Position numbers and translations under genes: made by a program | Shown: positions 13,669-26,033 of the stretch, piece after piece | Layout: the number at the start of each line of letters is the position of its first letter | Numbering within the stretch: position 1 is the stretch's first letter | Source of the DNA: Zonotrichia leucophrys gambelii | Lineage: Eukaryota > Chordata > Aves > Passeriformes > Passerellidae | Reading direction: 5' to 3' | NCBI RefSeq assembly: GCF_028769735.1 | Contig: NC_088172.1 | Span: 66,798,631 to 66,862,630, forward strand | DNA: 64,000 bases | The notes under the pieces: model-generated | Seen by the model: the letters and a program-made list of their open reading frames with translations, nothing else | Database searches by the model: none | What the model was told of the DNA's origin: nothing

Positions 13669-14754
13669 TTATATAGTAAAAGATGATCCATTGTCAGTCA
13701 GAATTTCACTAGTCTGTCTTGAATGATAAGTATCAGAGTTTGTCCTTGAATTACGTTTATTGTCTTTCTTGTGTCTCTTGCACCATAGGTCCTTCATTAG
13801 CTTCACGAAATAACTTCTGAACTTCACTCCAATAAATGCATAGAGCACAGGGTTCACACAGCAGTGTAAAAATGCTATGGCTTCAGTGATGTATTTTGCA
13901 TAAGCCATTATCTTGTCACTGTCACAAGATTTGTCAATCTTGCCCATGTTGACAGCTGTTATGAGAAGAACAATGTTATAAGGTACTTGGCAAGCTAGGA
14001 AAACAGCTACAATTAATACAATCACACGAATTGCTTTGTTTCTTTTGGAATTCTGAGCTTGTTGTAAGGATTTGACAATGAAGGCGTAGCAAAAAAGCAT
14101 GAATATGAAAGGTATAAAAAATCCAAATGCAACTTGTAGCCATAGCAGCAGCGATTTCAGCGTTGTGCTTTCAGACATTCTGGCAGATCTGTGATCACAA
14201 ATCTCTTTGGTTTCATTCATGGAGAAGCTGTAACTTTCATTGTACAGAAAAGACGGACTAGAGATTAAAATTGATGATATCCACACTGCCAAACAAATGA
14301 GTTTACTATGTGCAAGAGTCCTTGCCCTGAGTTTAAAGGACTTTGTTGCCTGTACGATAGCAATGTACCGGTCCACGCTGATAAAGGCCAAAAGCAGCAT
14401 GCCACAGCTGAAGTTGATTGCATAGATACCTCTAGTCATTTTGCAAATGAAATCACCAAAAAGCCATTCATCAGCAGCGTAATTCACTGCCCACAGGGGA
14501 AGAGTAAGAACAAACAGTATGTCTGCTATGGCCATGTTGAAGAGGTACACATCCGTCATGGACTTGGCTCTTTCATATAAAGCAAAGGTCATCACCACAA
14601 AGATGTTGCCAAAGAGGCCGATGATACAAATCAATGAGTATGCAATTGGCAGAAATGCTTTTGTGAAGTTCCTGACTTCCAGCTTAGAACAAGGTGGTGT
14701 GATCAGAGACGCATAGTCTGAATAATAGGGGTAATCTGTGGTACGAAGGTCTGT
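13669..14754 (-). CDS. CCR6: CCR6 main coding exon (residues 4-364)
   Basis: This single exon encodes all seven transmembrane helices and the C-terminal tail (361 codons plus stop). The open frame continues a few codons upstream to a TTG at 14763, but the bases just before 14754 read as a splice acceptor (ctcctttgctacag), so those codons are intronic. No frameshift or internal stop is seen. Confidence 0.95.
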   Translation of the reverse strand, partial: TDLRTTDYPYYSDYASLITPPCSKLEVRNFTKAFLPIAYSLICIIGLFGNIFVVMTFALYERAKSMTDVYLFNMAIADILFVLTLPLWAVNYAADEWLFGDFICKMTRGIYAINFSCGMLLLAFISVDRYIAIVQATKSFKLRARTLAHSKLICLAVWISSILISSPSFLYNESYSFSMNETKEICDHRSARMSESTTLKSLLLWLQVAFGFFIPFIFMLFCYAFIVKSLQQAQNSKRNKAIRVIVLIVAVFLACQVPYNIVLLITAVNMGKIDKSCDSDKIMAYAKYITEAIAFLHCCVNPVLYAFIGVKFRSYFVKLMKDLWCKRHKKDNKRNSRTNSDTYHSRQTSEILTDNGSSFTI

Positions 14755-15396
14755 CTGTAGCAAAGGAGAACACCAGTCAACACACAGATGTTTGTCTTTA
14801 TGGTAGAAACATTATAAATAACTGGCCACACATTCCAATTACAAATGCATTTAACATTACAGACAAGGCTCGTAAGAACTATCTAGGCAATTTCATTAAA
14901 TCATACTTAAAATACAAATGTGGAAATAATCCTTTTGCATATCCCAAAGGCCCTAATATTTAAATACATTGTGCAGAAAGGACAAATCTGCTGTCACAGA
15001 AGACTCTACAGTGTAAAATTCTGAATTCAAATTAGGCGTCTAGTCTTCCTTTACCATCACACAAGGCAAACAGGCTTTTCTAGCATGCTATGCATTTCAT
15101 ACTAATGTAGTTGACTAAATCAACCCCAAAACTGATTACTTCTCTCTACCAGCTAGAGAGGCAGTCTATGATAGCTAGCCTGACATTTACCTTTACCACA
15201 AACACCACACCTGTAGTGAAAATCCAATAAACAGTGTGCTTTGACAGTGAACTCTGCTGACAGAAACATCTTTTCAGATTTTCACTCCTGAAAATACAGT
15301 GTTTGGATCTGCAGCCTCAAGGAACTGGGTCTTATAGAGTCATTGTTTTATTGCTATACTAACACAGTTTATCAATTAGGTACTTACAAAATTCAT
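13669..15396 (-). CDS. CCR6: C-C chemokine receptor type 6, two coding exons (15396-15388 joined to 14754-13669)
   Basis: CCR6 is a class A seven-transmembrane receptor for CCL20 on the plasma membrane of lymphocytes and dendritic cells, signalling through Gi (family knowledge). The joined protein is 364 residues, against 374 in human. Visible features are a tyrosine-rich N terminus (Y11, Y13, Y14, Y17; possible sulfation), N-glycosylation sites at N33, N175 and N183, DRYIAIVQ at 131-138, cysteines 107 and 189 for the TM3-ECL2 bridge, C25 and C280 for the second chemokine-receptor bridge, QAQNSKR at 235-241, and NPVLY at 304-308. The C-terminal tail is serine-rich with SRQTSE and ends in SSFTI, close to mammalian CCR6. 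The large exon has no usable ATG: reading upstream in frame reaches TAA without one. The start is therefore taken from the upstream M-N-F exon, which matches the M-N-F seen in the human N terminus. The gene lies downstream of CEP43 in the same orientation. Confidence 0.95.
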
Positions 15397-15460
15397 TTTG
15401 GCAGTACACTTCTCAGAAAAATATGTTGAGAAGGACCTCAAAATATTTTCCCAAGTATTT
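15388..15460 (-). CDS. CCR6: CCR6 upstream exon: 5' UTR plus first three codons (M-N-F)
   Basis: On the minus strand a pyrimidine-rich acceptor (ctttattttcttttcag) ends at 15461. It is followed by about 64 bases of leader, then ATG AAT TTT at 15396-15388, then a strong GTAAGT donor. The ATG has A at -3. Splicing to the acceptor ctcctttgctacag before 14754 keeps phase 0 and gives M-N-F-T-D-L. Human CCR6 also has M-N-F near its N terminus, and a short coding leader exon would fit that. Only the 9 coding bases 15388-15396 are translated. This is inferred from the sequence, without transcript data. Confidence 0.8.
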
Positions 15461-18400
15461 CTGAAAAGAAAATAAAGTAGATTGGATCAGAAAACCAGCA
15501 TAAGAAGTCTGAACGAGTAGAAAACAAAACTGGGAATAAAACCTACTCAAAACAGAATCTCATCACTGGAGCATGTTAACAAATCACACATCTTTACAAA
15601 ATGTGCAGTTGTAGAAAGAGAATAGGTTTTATCAGTATTATTAAGAGCACAGACTTAAGTATTGAATGTTTTTTCATAGGCTAATAGATGACATATGAGA
15701 ATATGTGACCGCTATTTCACATTAAATTTGCACACAAGAAATTAGAATAAATTAAATTTTACTTTGAGAACTTCTGTATGACAATGGCAATCCATGTATT
15801 GAGGGAAATATGGAAAATATAAACAGCACTCCCTTAGTATACTTCATAACAGTAATGCAACATTTTACCCTTTCTCCCAGTCTGACCCTTTATCAGTGTC
15901 TCAGCACTTTCAACATATTATTTGTCCTTTTTTATTACACTTATGAAGTAATAGAAGAGCAAAAGAAAAATATCTTCTTATAGTGTAAAGGATAGTACCC
16001 AATGTATGAACAGACCAAGTACTCGTATTTTGTCTTTGCTCAGTGCACAGATTTACCGTGCAATGTTCAGTGTGCAGTTCAGACAGCACACTAAGAAAAA
16101 TATTGGTTTTTTTATCACTGTGATACCTAACTGTTTTACAGATGGGGCTTACTTAATTTGCACAATGCCCTGTTGTGAAGAAGTATTACCACCTTTGTTT
16201 AAAAGTGAGAATCTGAGTCATTAGAGTTAAGTATCACTTAAGATGTTCAGTTTGAGACATGTATCCTCCTCAACATCACTTCTAAGAGTACTCAAAATTA
16301 TGAAGGACTTCAGCTAGGTAAAGGATTAAATCCACTGACTGTTTGCATCCAGGATTAGACTTCTGCAAATCAGATCACAGAGTCTAAAGCCACAGAAAAA
16401 TAAAATGGGGAACATGCCGTTGGTGACCACACGCGGGACGCTGGGCTTAAATAACTTGTTCCACCTCACACAGGAGCTCATGGGCAGGAGATTTCATTCC
16501 TCAGACTCCCCTTGCATGAGTTAAGCCCTTTCCTTCTTTCCACTAGCTGCTGTCTGAGAGCTGCACCTACCAGCAAAGCAGTGTTTAAGCATTAATTTCA
16601 GGGACAGGATGACATGAAGTCCCATATTTGTCAAGGCTGTGAAGGCCAGTTTTGTCTAGAGTTTTTCTGCTTTTTTGCTAGCTGTGTCACCAATTGGGAA
16701 GAGAACATGGGTCAGCTTTAAGTCTACAAAACCAAAACCTTCTTGTTTGGGAATTACCTAATGTTGAAAACGAGAGAGAGAGAATTTGTAAAAGTGGGGC
16801 AGATGAAGTCCAGATACAACGGGGAAATTGGGGAAGGGAAAGGACAGAACACTCTCCAAAAGCATAATGAGGATTACTCATGTGGGGATGCTGGCTTATT
16901 AACAGAGGGCTGCAACTGGGTAAAGACCTAAACTATATATGATGTAGCTAAGGCATCACAGCTTATCTGGATTTCCTGCCCTTTAAACAAATCTTTAACT
17001 ATCTCTCCAGCTTTGTCTGTTGGCTTTTCAAAACTGATTTTTAGAAGCTGCAGGAATATGACAGCCTGAAAGTGGTTGAGCACCTTCTGAAGAAAATCTC
17101 AAACAACTTAAAGGTGTCTGTCATAAGTGCAGAGATGTATAGGGCCAGCAGACACGTTATGCAATTAACCAGGGACTGTGGTCCCCTAGGCCATCTTTGC
17201 ACAATTTTAGTCACTGTCCACTGCTTTACACTTTCTGATTTCATCCAGACACTCATGATCTTGCTTGGTGTTTCTGTTACTCTTTGTACTTGGCAGCTAC
17301 AGAAATTCTTCAGATGGACAGAATTAAAGGGGTACCTGTCTAGGTTATTATTTTAGAAACTGTTATTTTACTGTTGCAAGAAAAATATCATTCTAAGTGT
17401 GTGCCATTCTTGTCTTTTTAAGACCAACATGGTTAAAATATACAAAGAGAGCCTGACAACATATCTTCTATCTACAAGTCACTCTTCATTCCACTTGGAC
17501 AAAGACACCCTGAAACATGAGCATAACATACAGAAGGAAGGTGACTGGGTGAAGGCATTTAGAAGAAAGGGAGCCATGGGTATAGCCTAGAAGGAGGGCT
17601 AAGAAGGGAGCTCTCTTCAGATGATTACTAAGAAAAGGCTCTTTAGTTCGCAGAAGAGCTCAGCAGAGATCGTATGGGGAACAACAAATACTCATTAAAA
17701 CAGAGATGCATGTCCTCCTGATCCTACAGGAATTCAAAAAGGCAACACCAGCCACACACTTATTCACAAAAGTTTAGTGCAGTAGAAGCTTCCTGAGGAT
17801 GGCTAGTATGAGAGTTGTAGCAAAGGACTCAAACTGAAATCAGAATTGCAGAGATCAGATTTAGACCTGATTTAAATCTCTTGAGCTGACTTCCTTTTCT
17901 GAATTTGAAACAGCATTCGCAGAAGTTGTTAAAAAGATGCACTGGCTGCTGAGGAAGTTGAATCATAGCTCTTATAAACAAAATATCCTTTTCAATTTAA
18001 ATCTTTCTAACAGTGTTTCAGTAGGCACCTTTATAATTTATAATCTGCATATTTACATCTTCATTTGGCATTAATGTATTAGGTAAATACAAAAATAAAT
18101 TTTCATATATGTATATATAAAATGGTGTGTCCTAATATTGGTTATGTAATATATATGGGTAGTACATGTCTGTGCATGTGCACCTCAAAACCACCTTTGT
18201 TCTGAATATTAAATATGTGAGCCTTGAAGTTTTGGGCTTAGTATGTTTTCACTTTATCAACATCATCACATTTCTTTTCACTATGAAAGCAGTGTGCAAG
18301 TATTCAAACATAAGACTAAACCACAATCTTAAGAGCAAATATACTATTTGAATTATACAAACAAAACACAACGAATAAAGACTGACCTGGGGGAAAATAC

Positions 18401-20855
18401 AGAATTCTGAAGAAAAAATGAAGAAAAAAATTCCGTCATTAAGTACTTTTAAGAGTAGTCCATCCTTGTAAGTAGAATCCCATTTACATGTTCAGTTTAA
18501 CACATTTGCCAGACATATGCGCAGATTACAGATTACCTGTTTTATTTTAGTACTTACCCAATTTGAGAATCGTCTAATGGCCAGGTGAAAGAGGATGTGT
18601 GATTCTTTTGACTGCCTCAAGCACATTTACCATCAGCCTCAACAAGTGCACACTCTAATTTAGAAAACAAGAAATAACAGCATTAGTTAAAGGTACAGAG
18701 ATAAATTGAAAATAACCACCACTTCCTCCTCACAAGCAACAGTTATAACCTGGTTTTTTGTGTAAAGGAAAATGTTGCTGTGCTGAAAAAATTCAAGCTG
18801 GAGGCGAATATGTTATTAATTTACTTATTAGCCTACCTATGTAATGATATTATTTTTAAAGTGATCAAGCTAGAATCAGAATCATAATAAGCAGGATGTT
18901 AATTGTCATTGTGCTCAGAAATGTCCTGAATGATGACCTGGTTTTGCAAAGGGTGCACTTAATGTCATGCAGATGAGTAGTTTCAAGATCAATAATTTAA
19001 ATCAACAAGACTGCTTAGAGTAAAACTGTGAAATGAGACAAGTAATAATTACCAAATTGATTAGCAGTTGTTTTAGAAGAAAAAAAAAATCTGTTACATG
19101 TCAAGGTGCACACAACCCAACTGTTTGTCCAGATCTGCTACCACAAAATATGCAAATGCAGGTAGATTTGTAAAATGTGGCTGCATTTGCCTGTTTGGCA
19201 CAAGCATTTGCTGTTCATTTTCATGCTGTTCAAGTCTGTTGCCAAAATTAGTTGGAACGAATTTTAATTTAATTTCATGATTCCTGAATTTTAAAACCTA
19301 GAAATGTTTTTTTTCTAGACCTGGGTTTGAACACAACTTTGATATTTGCATTAGCAGGAAGGAGGAAAAAAAATGAAAAAAAGGTAAAAAGGCATGAATC
19401 TAGACAGTCTTGTAAGATTCTAAGATATGATTAAATTAATAGAACCCTGGACCTAAAGAAATGCAGGATGACAGATGTTCTGCTCACTCACTTTTTTCCT
19501 AAACAGACATAGCGCAGGAGCAGTGGCTCCCTACCAGCTTCAGTTTGGTGCTTCTTTCCACTGACCACACCCAGTGAATGAAACAAAAATACTCTCTGGT
19601 GTCAAAAAGAGAAGTACTACATTTAAAGCACCATGTTGTAATGGCTCATAATCATCTAAGCAGGTACATATCATTTTCTCAATTACTCATTTTCACAGGA
19701 TCCAAGACTTTAGCTATTACCAAATACATGTGTGCATGGAGCAACATGTATAGAGATGTAACATGTACAGAGATACCTGAAATCCCTGAAATGACAGTCC
19801 TGTTTTACTGAAATGTGCATGCATATGTGGTGAAAGCATGTTTTGATTGTTATTAATGAACACTAATCTTCACTGTTTGATGCATACAAAGCAAAAAAAG
19901 TGTGAAATCTATCTATGATTCAAATAACTTCAGCAGGGTCACTATAAAATTAATTTTGCCTCCTTATCACTGTTTGGACTAAATCACTCCCTGTCATCAC
20001 AGATCTGGAGCAGGTTGTGATTAAATCACATAATTAACATAGTTAAGTCCTTGAAAATGGTTTTATAAAGTCCAGTAACAAGGAGGAAAGAAGATGTGGG
20101 AGTTTCAGTGCAGAGGCAAGTGGTGAAGACAGAAGTCCTTGTGAATCTTTCAAGACATCCTTAAATCACAATAGAGAAGTACTCTTCACTCTTTAGTTAT
20201 ACTTCTATAATTCATAACAATTTTCATCATTAAAACTTCACATGTTTTTAAGCCATCTTTGAACCTTTCCTGAAAGGGGCTTTGACTTCTAACTGAATTT
20301 TTGTGCTTGTTTGCCAACTTGTTATTTGCACATCAAATTGTAATAATGGAAATCTTCTAATTAACTTGAGATGAGGCTTGGAAGGAACTTTCCGGACTTT
20401 CTTAGAAAGTAAACACAAGCTTCATTTTGAAATCTCCTGTCCCTCAAGTGCTGCAAGGCGCCGTACATTTACTCCTGATAAACTGAGGCGTGTGTACTCT
20501 TTGTAGTAACATAGCTACATGTAGCAGCCTCGATCTGTTTACAGAGAACTCAATTTCTGTAAACACGGTCTGAAGAAAACCACAGATTCCTGTTCACAGT
20601 CTCTGACAGTTTGAAACAAGGGCTCAAATCCTGTTAAAAGCAGCAAATTCATGCTGACATGTCATTGTGGGATATTTCATTGAAGCATTTCTAGTGTTTC
20701 TTTCTCATAACTTAGGGAGCGAAGAGACGGAGCTGAGCAATCTTTGTGCACTGTCTTCATTGCACAAAGACAAATGTAACACATGGCAGTCATTTAACCA
20801 GCAGATAACGAGTAACAGAAGTAGAAAATCCCTCTCCATTACAAAACCGTCCATC
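15461..20855. other. CCR6 upstream region
   Basis: No coding exon beyond the M-N-F exon. A good minus-strand GTAAGTA donor at 18551-18557 could end a non-coding first exon of CCR6. Otherwise AT-rich unique sequence. Confidence 0.45.
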
Positions 20856-20888
20856 ATGGACTTGGTGATTTGAAATCACCAAGTCCAT
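20856..20888. repeat. Perfect inverted repeat, 16-base arms
   Basis: ATGGACTTGGTGATTT, one G, then AAATCACCAAGTCCAT: perfect arms with a one-base spacer. It lies in intergenic DNA between CCR6 and CEP43. Confidence 0.9.
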
Positions 20889-23800
20889 CATGATTGTAAT
20901 ACATATTCAGACAAGCACTTCTAGTAACAGCTTCCAACGTCTCTCTGAGACAACAACTTACCTTTGGAATACCAAGATCAGCCTGTGAAAAAACTGAATA
21001 TTATCAACATATTTTCATGGAATGAGAGCCATCAAAATATACATCAGATTTTTAATGCTTAATTAAAGATAAAGCAGAGGCCGATCCTTTACAAAAACTG
21101 TTGTTCACCTTGTTCCATAATCAGGTGCTTTCTTATTTAAATGTATCTTGTGCTTTTAGTCTGCAATATATTCAATATCCAGCTCAAATAACAATCTTTC
21201 AGAAGGTGAAGCATTCACTGTTTGGTGAATTCCAAATTTACCACAAGGTACCAAGGTAGTCCAACTTACCTTTTCAACACAGTTTCTTTCAACTAGCCAG
21301 CCTACTCCACAGGTGCTTTGTGCTTCACCTTCACACTGTGGCAAGTGGAAAGAGTTTGTTCCTTTCAACACAACTATTTGTTAATCTGTGTGTCAGCTGG
21401 TTTTGGTTCATATGTTAGAACTCTGAAAGGAAATCTGGTCTCGCTTAGCTAATATGGCAATTGTGGTTTTTCAAATCTCACCACATGTTAGTTTTCTGCC
21501 ACCAGTAATTAAGGAAAGAAAATATTTAAAGGTAGGGAAAGCTAAGCCATTGTCTGAGTTGTTCCAGAATCCACAAGTTTCTTCTGATGTGACACAGTAT
21601 GTCATCTATTTTAATTCTAAAAGAAAGGCAGCATGCACACCTATGGTCTTCCATCCTGATTTCATGCTCCTTCAGTTAAATTTAGATCAATCTAATCTAA
21701 TTTTAAAAACTTAGCTATCAGCTGAAATTTTAGTCTCTTCATTATTCTTTTGGACTATAAAATGTAAACTATCTATTTACCTTCGAGTTGTTTGTGTTAC
21801 CTATTTAATTTTCTCATCATGACCATCCTACATTGTCAATATATATTTTTTCATCATTAATTCTATCAAAATGTCCTTCTTTTGTTTGCATATAGCTTTT
21901 CACTTCTTGTTAAACATTTTTGCTGGTTTTGGTATTTCTGTATTTAGTTTTTTGTTCTCCCTATTTCTTCCTCTTTCTTTGTTCAACTTTTCTAGATTTC
22001 TCTTATTCCCATCCCTTGTTGTCTTTATAATTCTCTTCAGCATTATATTTTGCAATTCCCCTCACTTCCTTCCCCTTTGATCATTTTTGTTCCCTTTTTA
22101 TCTCACTCCCATCTGCTTCCATTATCCCCTTGCCAGATGCAGCCTTCCCCTCACATTCTGAGGTGCCAGTGACTGATATCCATCTCACACTGAGCAGCAT
22201 CCATCAATGTTTTTATCACTCGGTCACCCTGTCAAGCCAGTCAGGGAAGACAGAGCCCTCCTAAAGGCCTTCTACAGCGTTTTTTCCCCCCACTGGAGCA
22301 GCTATGGCTCAGAGATTAAATGGGTGGCATTGTAAAGAAAGCACTTGGGAAGGAGCCTGCACAGTCAGTGCCTAGGGCTCGCCTCCAGCCCCAGGTGTGA
22401 CTGTGTTTGGCAGGTATCACAACCCATCGCTTTTCTTCCACCAATGCACTCGATACTTATCTTGAAAATGAAGTCAGGATGAAAAAAAAACCTGATGGGA
22501 AACAGTTTGCAGGTCGGGGTAAAGATTCAAATGCTGTTTCTTGTCAGACTAAACATGGAATTTCTGAAGGAGGAGCACAGTCATAGTCAGAGCACTCCTC
22601 TGCTTCATTGCAGCATCACTTCTTAGAACCAGCTGAGCTCATAGCAGGCCTGAGTTCCAGAAAGAAGCATGAAGAGCAGTAAGTGCATCCTCCTGTTGAT
22701 AATCACTGACTTCAGAGAAGCTGCTTAAACAGATTTTATTCTATTGGAGAAAGTGTTGATAAACCAAAGTTGTAAATTACAAATTTTCAGTCTGAAATTC
22801 AAAAATGCTCATTTATAAAATGCACCAAGATGCACAGCTGAGTTATCATATGCTTGTTTATGTTTTTATCATCTTTTGTAGTCTCAGTTTATCAGTCAGG
22901 CTAGGTTTCCCAGCTTTGGACAGACAAAGTAGACTGTGAGTAATGTCATTCCATGGTCTAAGATCTCACAGAGGCTTAGACAGGAAAAGGAATAGAAATC
23001 ATAAGACAAAGGACCAGCTTTTTCCTATTATCAATCTTAATTTTTCATCAGAATGCTTCTGGGATAGCTAAAGGCATTCTGAAGGAAAATCTGGTTTATT
23101 GAAATCATGGGGTTTTCAATTTAAGAAGAAGCTTTTTCTCGATTATGCTGTATTTGGTCTGTTTCTTACTATTCCCTTTTGACTACTTATATTAAAAAGG
23201 TCTAAGAACCATTTCTGGTAAAAGCATCTCCCCAGGTTATGCCAGAAGTAATGAAACCTAACAGTGATGAACACAATAACACAATTCCTTGTATTGCCAA
23301 GGGTGTATTGAGTGAAGATGCCAGGCACTTTAAATCTCACTTTTTTACCTTTTCAACCCAAAAGAAATTATTTTATAGACCAGAAAATACATTTGTTCCT
23401 GAAATCCCAAGAAAGAATGTGTAATGTAAATCACAATCCCTTATTTAAGGGCTTAAGATCATATAATGCTAAAGTGGATGTAAATTTTTTAAAAATTAAG
23501 TATATCACCTCAAAGAAGACAAAATATTTCAAAATATTTCCAAATAACTGCCTTCTGAAGTCAATGGTCTACTGAAACAAAATTCTGCTGAATTGTTTAC
23601 AAAGTTCTAGCAGTATTTACTGCTAGAACTTTGATTCTACAGTAGAGGACAAGTGAATTTCCATGTCAGAAGTGTTACACACATGAGACAAAGATACGAG
23701 CAGAGCTAAATATGCAGTTGCTGACATAATTCCTGTGTTTTTGATCCTGTAGTCAGATCATACCCATTGTGTTAGCATTTCTGTATTGCTTCACTCAGTC

Positions 23801-25344
23801 ATTCACTCTCTGTTTCATGTCTCATTGAAATAACTACCAAAGTAGTTTCTCAGAGCCTGTCATCACTCTGTACTCCCAAGCATTTGCTCTTTAACCTGAA
23901 TATGTTGAATTCGGTGACCTGGTTTCTTTTTAGACTTGTACTTTCTTCATATGACTCTTTTTAGCAAGAGACCCACACCATGGAATGTCCCAATGCCATC
24001 TCTCCAGCAGTGGGTGTCACGGCCTGAGTAAGAGCTAAAGAGGGTTTAAAAGTTGTTTATATACCCAATGTTGCAACTGGATGTGCAGTATGGAAGTTTT
24101 AAGGCATCTGTGATCCCAGCTCCCACTTAAAGCCACAGATGATGAAATGGAAGAATGAAATTTGAATTTGTGTCTGCACAATATGCAGTCCCTGCATTGT
24201 CTGGATACAGATCAATTTCTTTCCTCCTGCGGGGACCAAGTTACAGCATGTGCCTTTCAGCATGTGAGCTGTGATTTTGCTGATTGCAAAGATAAACTGG
24301 AGGTGCTGGCTGGCCACTTCAATGAGACAATGACTCCCTCATTTTACATCTATACCACTAACCACACCAATGATCTGAGGCTACCCAGAGAGAAACTGCC
24401 ACAAGAGATTGCTCTGCAAGGAGGAAAATCTCCTTCCAGGTCTTCTGGACAGGAGGAATTACTGCTCCCATACAGTCCCCACTGAGATGTCACTTGCACA
24501 GGCTGGTATAGGAAGGAAGCTGTGTCCTAATCACACATCCTCTCTATGGTCAGATACTAATCAGCGAGACAATCAAACACATTTAAATAATTTTGCTTTT
24601 AACAAGTTTTAAATGTTTCAGGCACTTAATTTTCACAGCAGAAGAGCTGCACCGTGATCCCTTTAGAGCATTGAGCATAACTACTTATTTCTGTGTGGAT
24701 TAGGAGGGAAAGGAAATGCATAGAGCTGTGTTGTGCCAGGCAGATGACAGGGAAAATACTTGCTGACACAGGATCCTCTGCTGTGCGCAGTTGACACATC
24801 TGTCTGAATTCATACTGCAGCAGAGAGATAACCTTTCACTTCCCTTCTAAGAGTGGGCAGCTGCTGTTATCAATTGATCTCTAGTATGCATGAAATCACT
24901 AGTGGTTAGGGCTTTAATATAGATTTTTCCACTTTGATTTCATAGGTGGTAAAAAAAAAGTAAAAAAAAGAAACAAAGAAGTAAAGGGAGGCACATTACT
25001 GAATGTTTCCTCCCAGGAACAACAAATTGGAAACTGCACCTGATTAATTTTGTGCTACATAGAGAATGCAAGCATGTGCTTACATCCATTCCTGAGGGAT
25101 GATGCATTTTTTCCTTAAATATAATCTAGCATGCACGAAGACAGGAACTTGCCAATGCTGTGGGACAGGTATGTTAGAGAATCAACTAGCACAGCTAAAT
25201 CTATTGAAATTATACTATTGGGCAACAACCTGGAGAGTGAAGAACAGTTAGCCCAGTTACTCAGGTAGAACTGTCCTGGTGACACCAGGAGCACAAGGGG
25301 ACAGGTCAGTTCTGTAGGCATTCTGGCACTGATTTGAACTTCAG
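20889..25344. other. Intergenic, nothing recognised apart from one hairpin
   Basis: Contains the inverted repeat at 23.6 kb and a pyrimidine-rich patch at about 21.86-22.14 kb. No exon or repeat family recognised. Confidence 0.55.
23600..23633. repeat. Perfect inverted repeat, 16-base arms
   Basis: CAAAGTTCTAGCAGTA, TT, then TACTGCTAGAACTTTG: perfect arms with a two-base spacer in AT-rich intergenic DNA. Confidence 0.9.
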
Positions 25345-25751
25345 TGTTGGTTGGTGGGTTGACCCTGGCTGGTTGCCAAGTGCCCATCAAAGCATTTCTA
25401 TCACTCCCCTTCTCAAATGGGCATGGGAGTAAAAACATAATTAAAGGCTCATGAGACAAAGGCAGGGAGAGATCACTCACTGATTGCTTCACCTGGGCAT
25501 CTCTAGAGCTGTTATATTCTCTCATATATTCTTATTCTTCTCTTCTTTATCTGCCATTGCTCTTGTGAAGGATTCTCACCCCCCCTTCTTAAATATGTCA
25601 TCCCAGAGGCTCTGCCACCATTGTTGATAGACTTGGCCTTGACCAGCAATGCAGCTGTCTTGGAGTGTTTGGTATTTGGTCTGTTGGACATGGGAAGCTG
25701 TAGCATCCCCCACCCACCTCTGCCAAAACATTGGCACACAAACCAAATATA
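25345..25751 (-). mobile_element. Shortened ERVL-type LTR
   Basis: The left end, ggtgggttgaccctggctgg, is the reverse complement of the songbird ERVL LTR 3' end. It is followed by agggagagatcactcactga. The right part, cccccttcttaaatatgtca through ccacccacctctgccaaaac, is the reverse complement of its 5' part. On the minus strand the TATA-like ATATTTAAGAA lies at 25586-25596. The repeated middle seen in the copy at 9.86 kb is missing (about 600 bases), either by deletion or because this is a shorter subfamily. Confidence 0.75.
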
Positions 25752-25980
25752 ACCTGGAAAACCAGAAACTTGTTTATGGCTCTTAGCCTTTTCAAGGAAA
25801 TTTCTTCATCTGCATCAAAACTTCTTAACAGGTTATTTCTTAAGAGTGTATCTTCCTTACTCAGTGCCAGTTCAGGTGTCAGAAACAGTACAGCCCCCCA
25901 AAGGATCTATCCGTCTTTCTCCAAGTTAGATTATTTTTGACAACTGCCCAGGCACCTTGCTCATCTCTTCATGGTATTGT

Positions 25981-26033
25981 CCCTGCTTGTTGCAGGGGGA
26001 TTGGACTAGATGACCTTTGAAGGCCTCTTCCAT
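25981..26033 (+). mobile_element. Short CR1 3'-end fragment
   Basis: Matches the CR1 3' region: gggggattggactagatgac followed by tttgaaggcctcttcca. It lies about 230 bases from the ERVL LTR at 25.3-25.75 kb. Confidence 0.75.

Noticed and set aside
14755..14763. TTG at 14763 as start of CCR6
   Set aside because: It is not an ATG, and these bases form the end of a splice acceptor; the M-N-F exon gives a better start.
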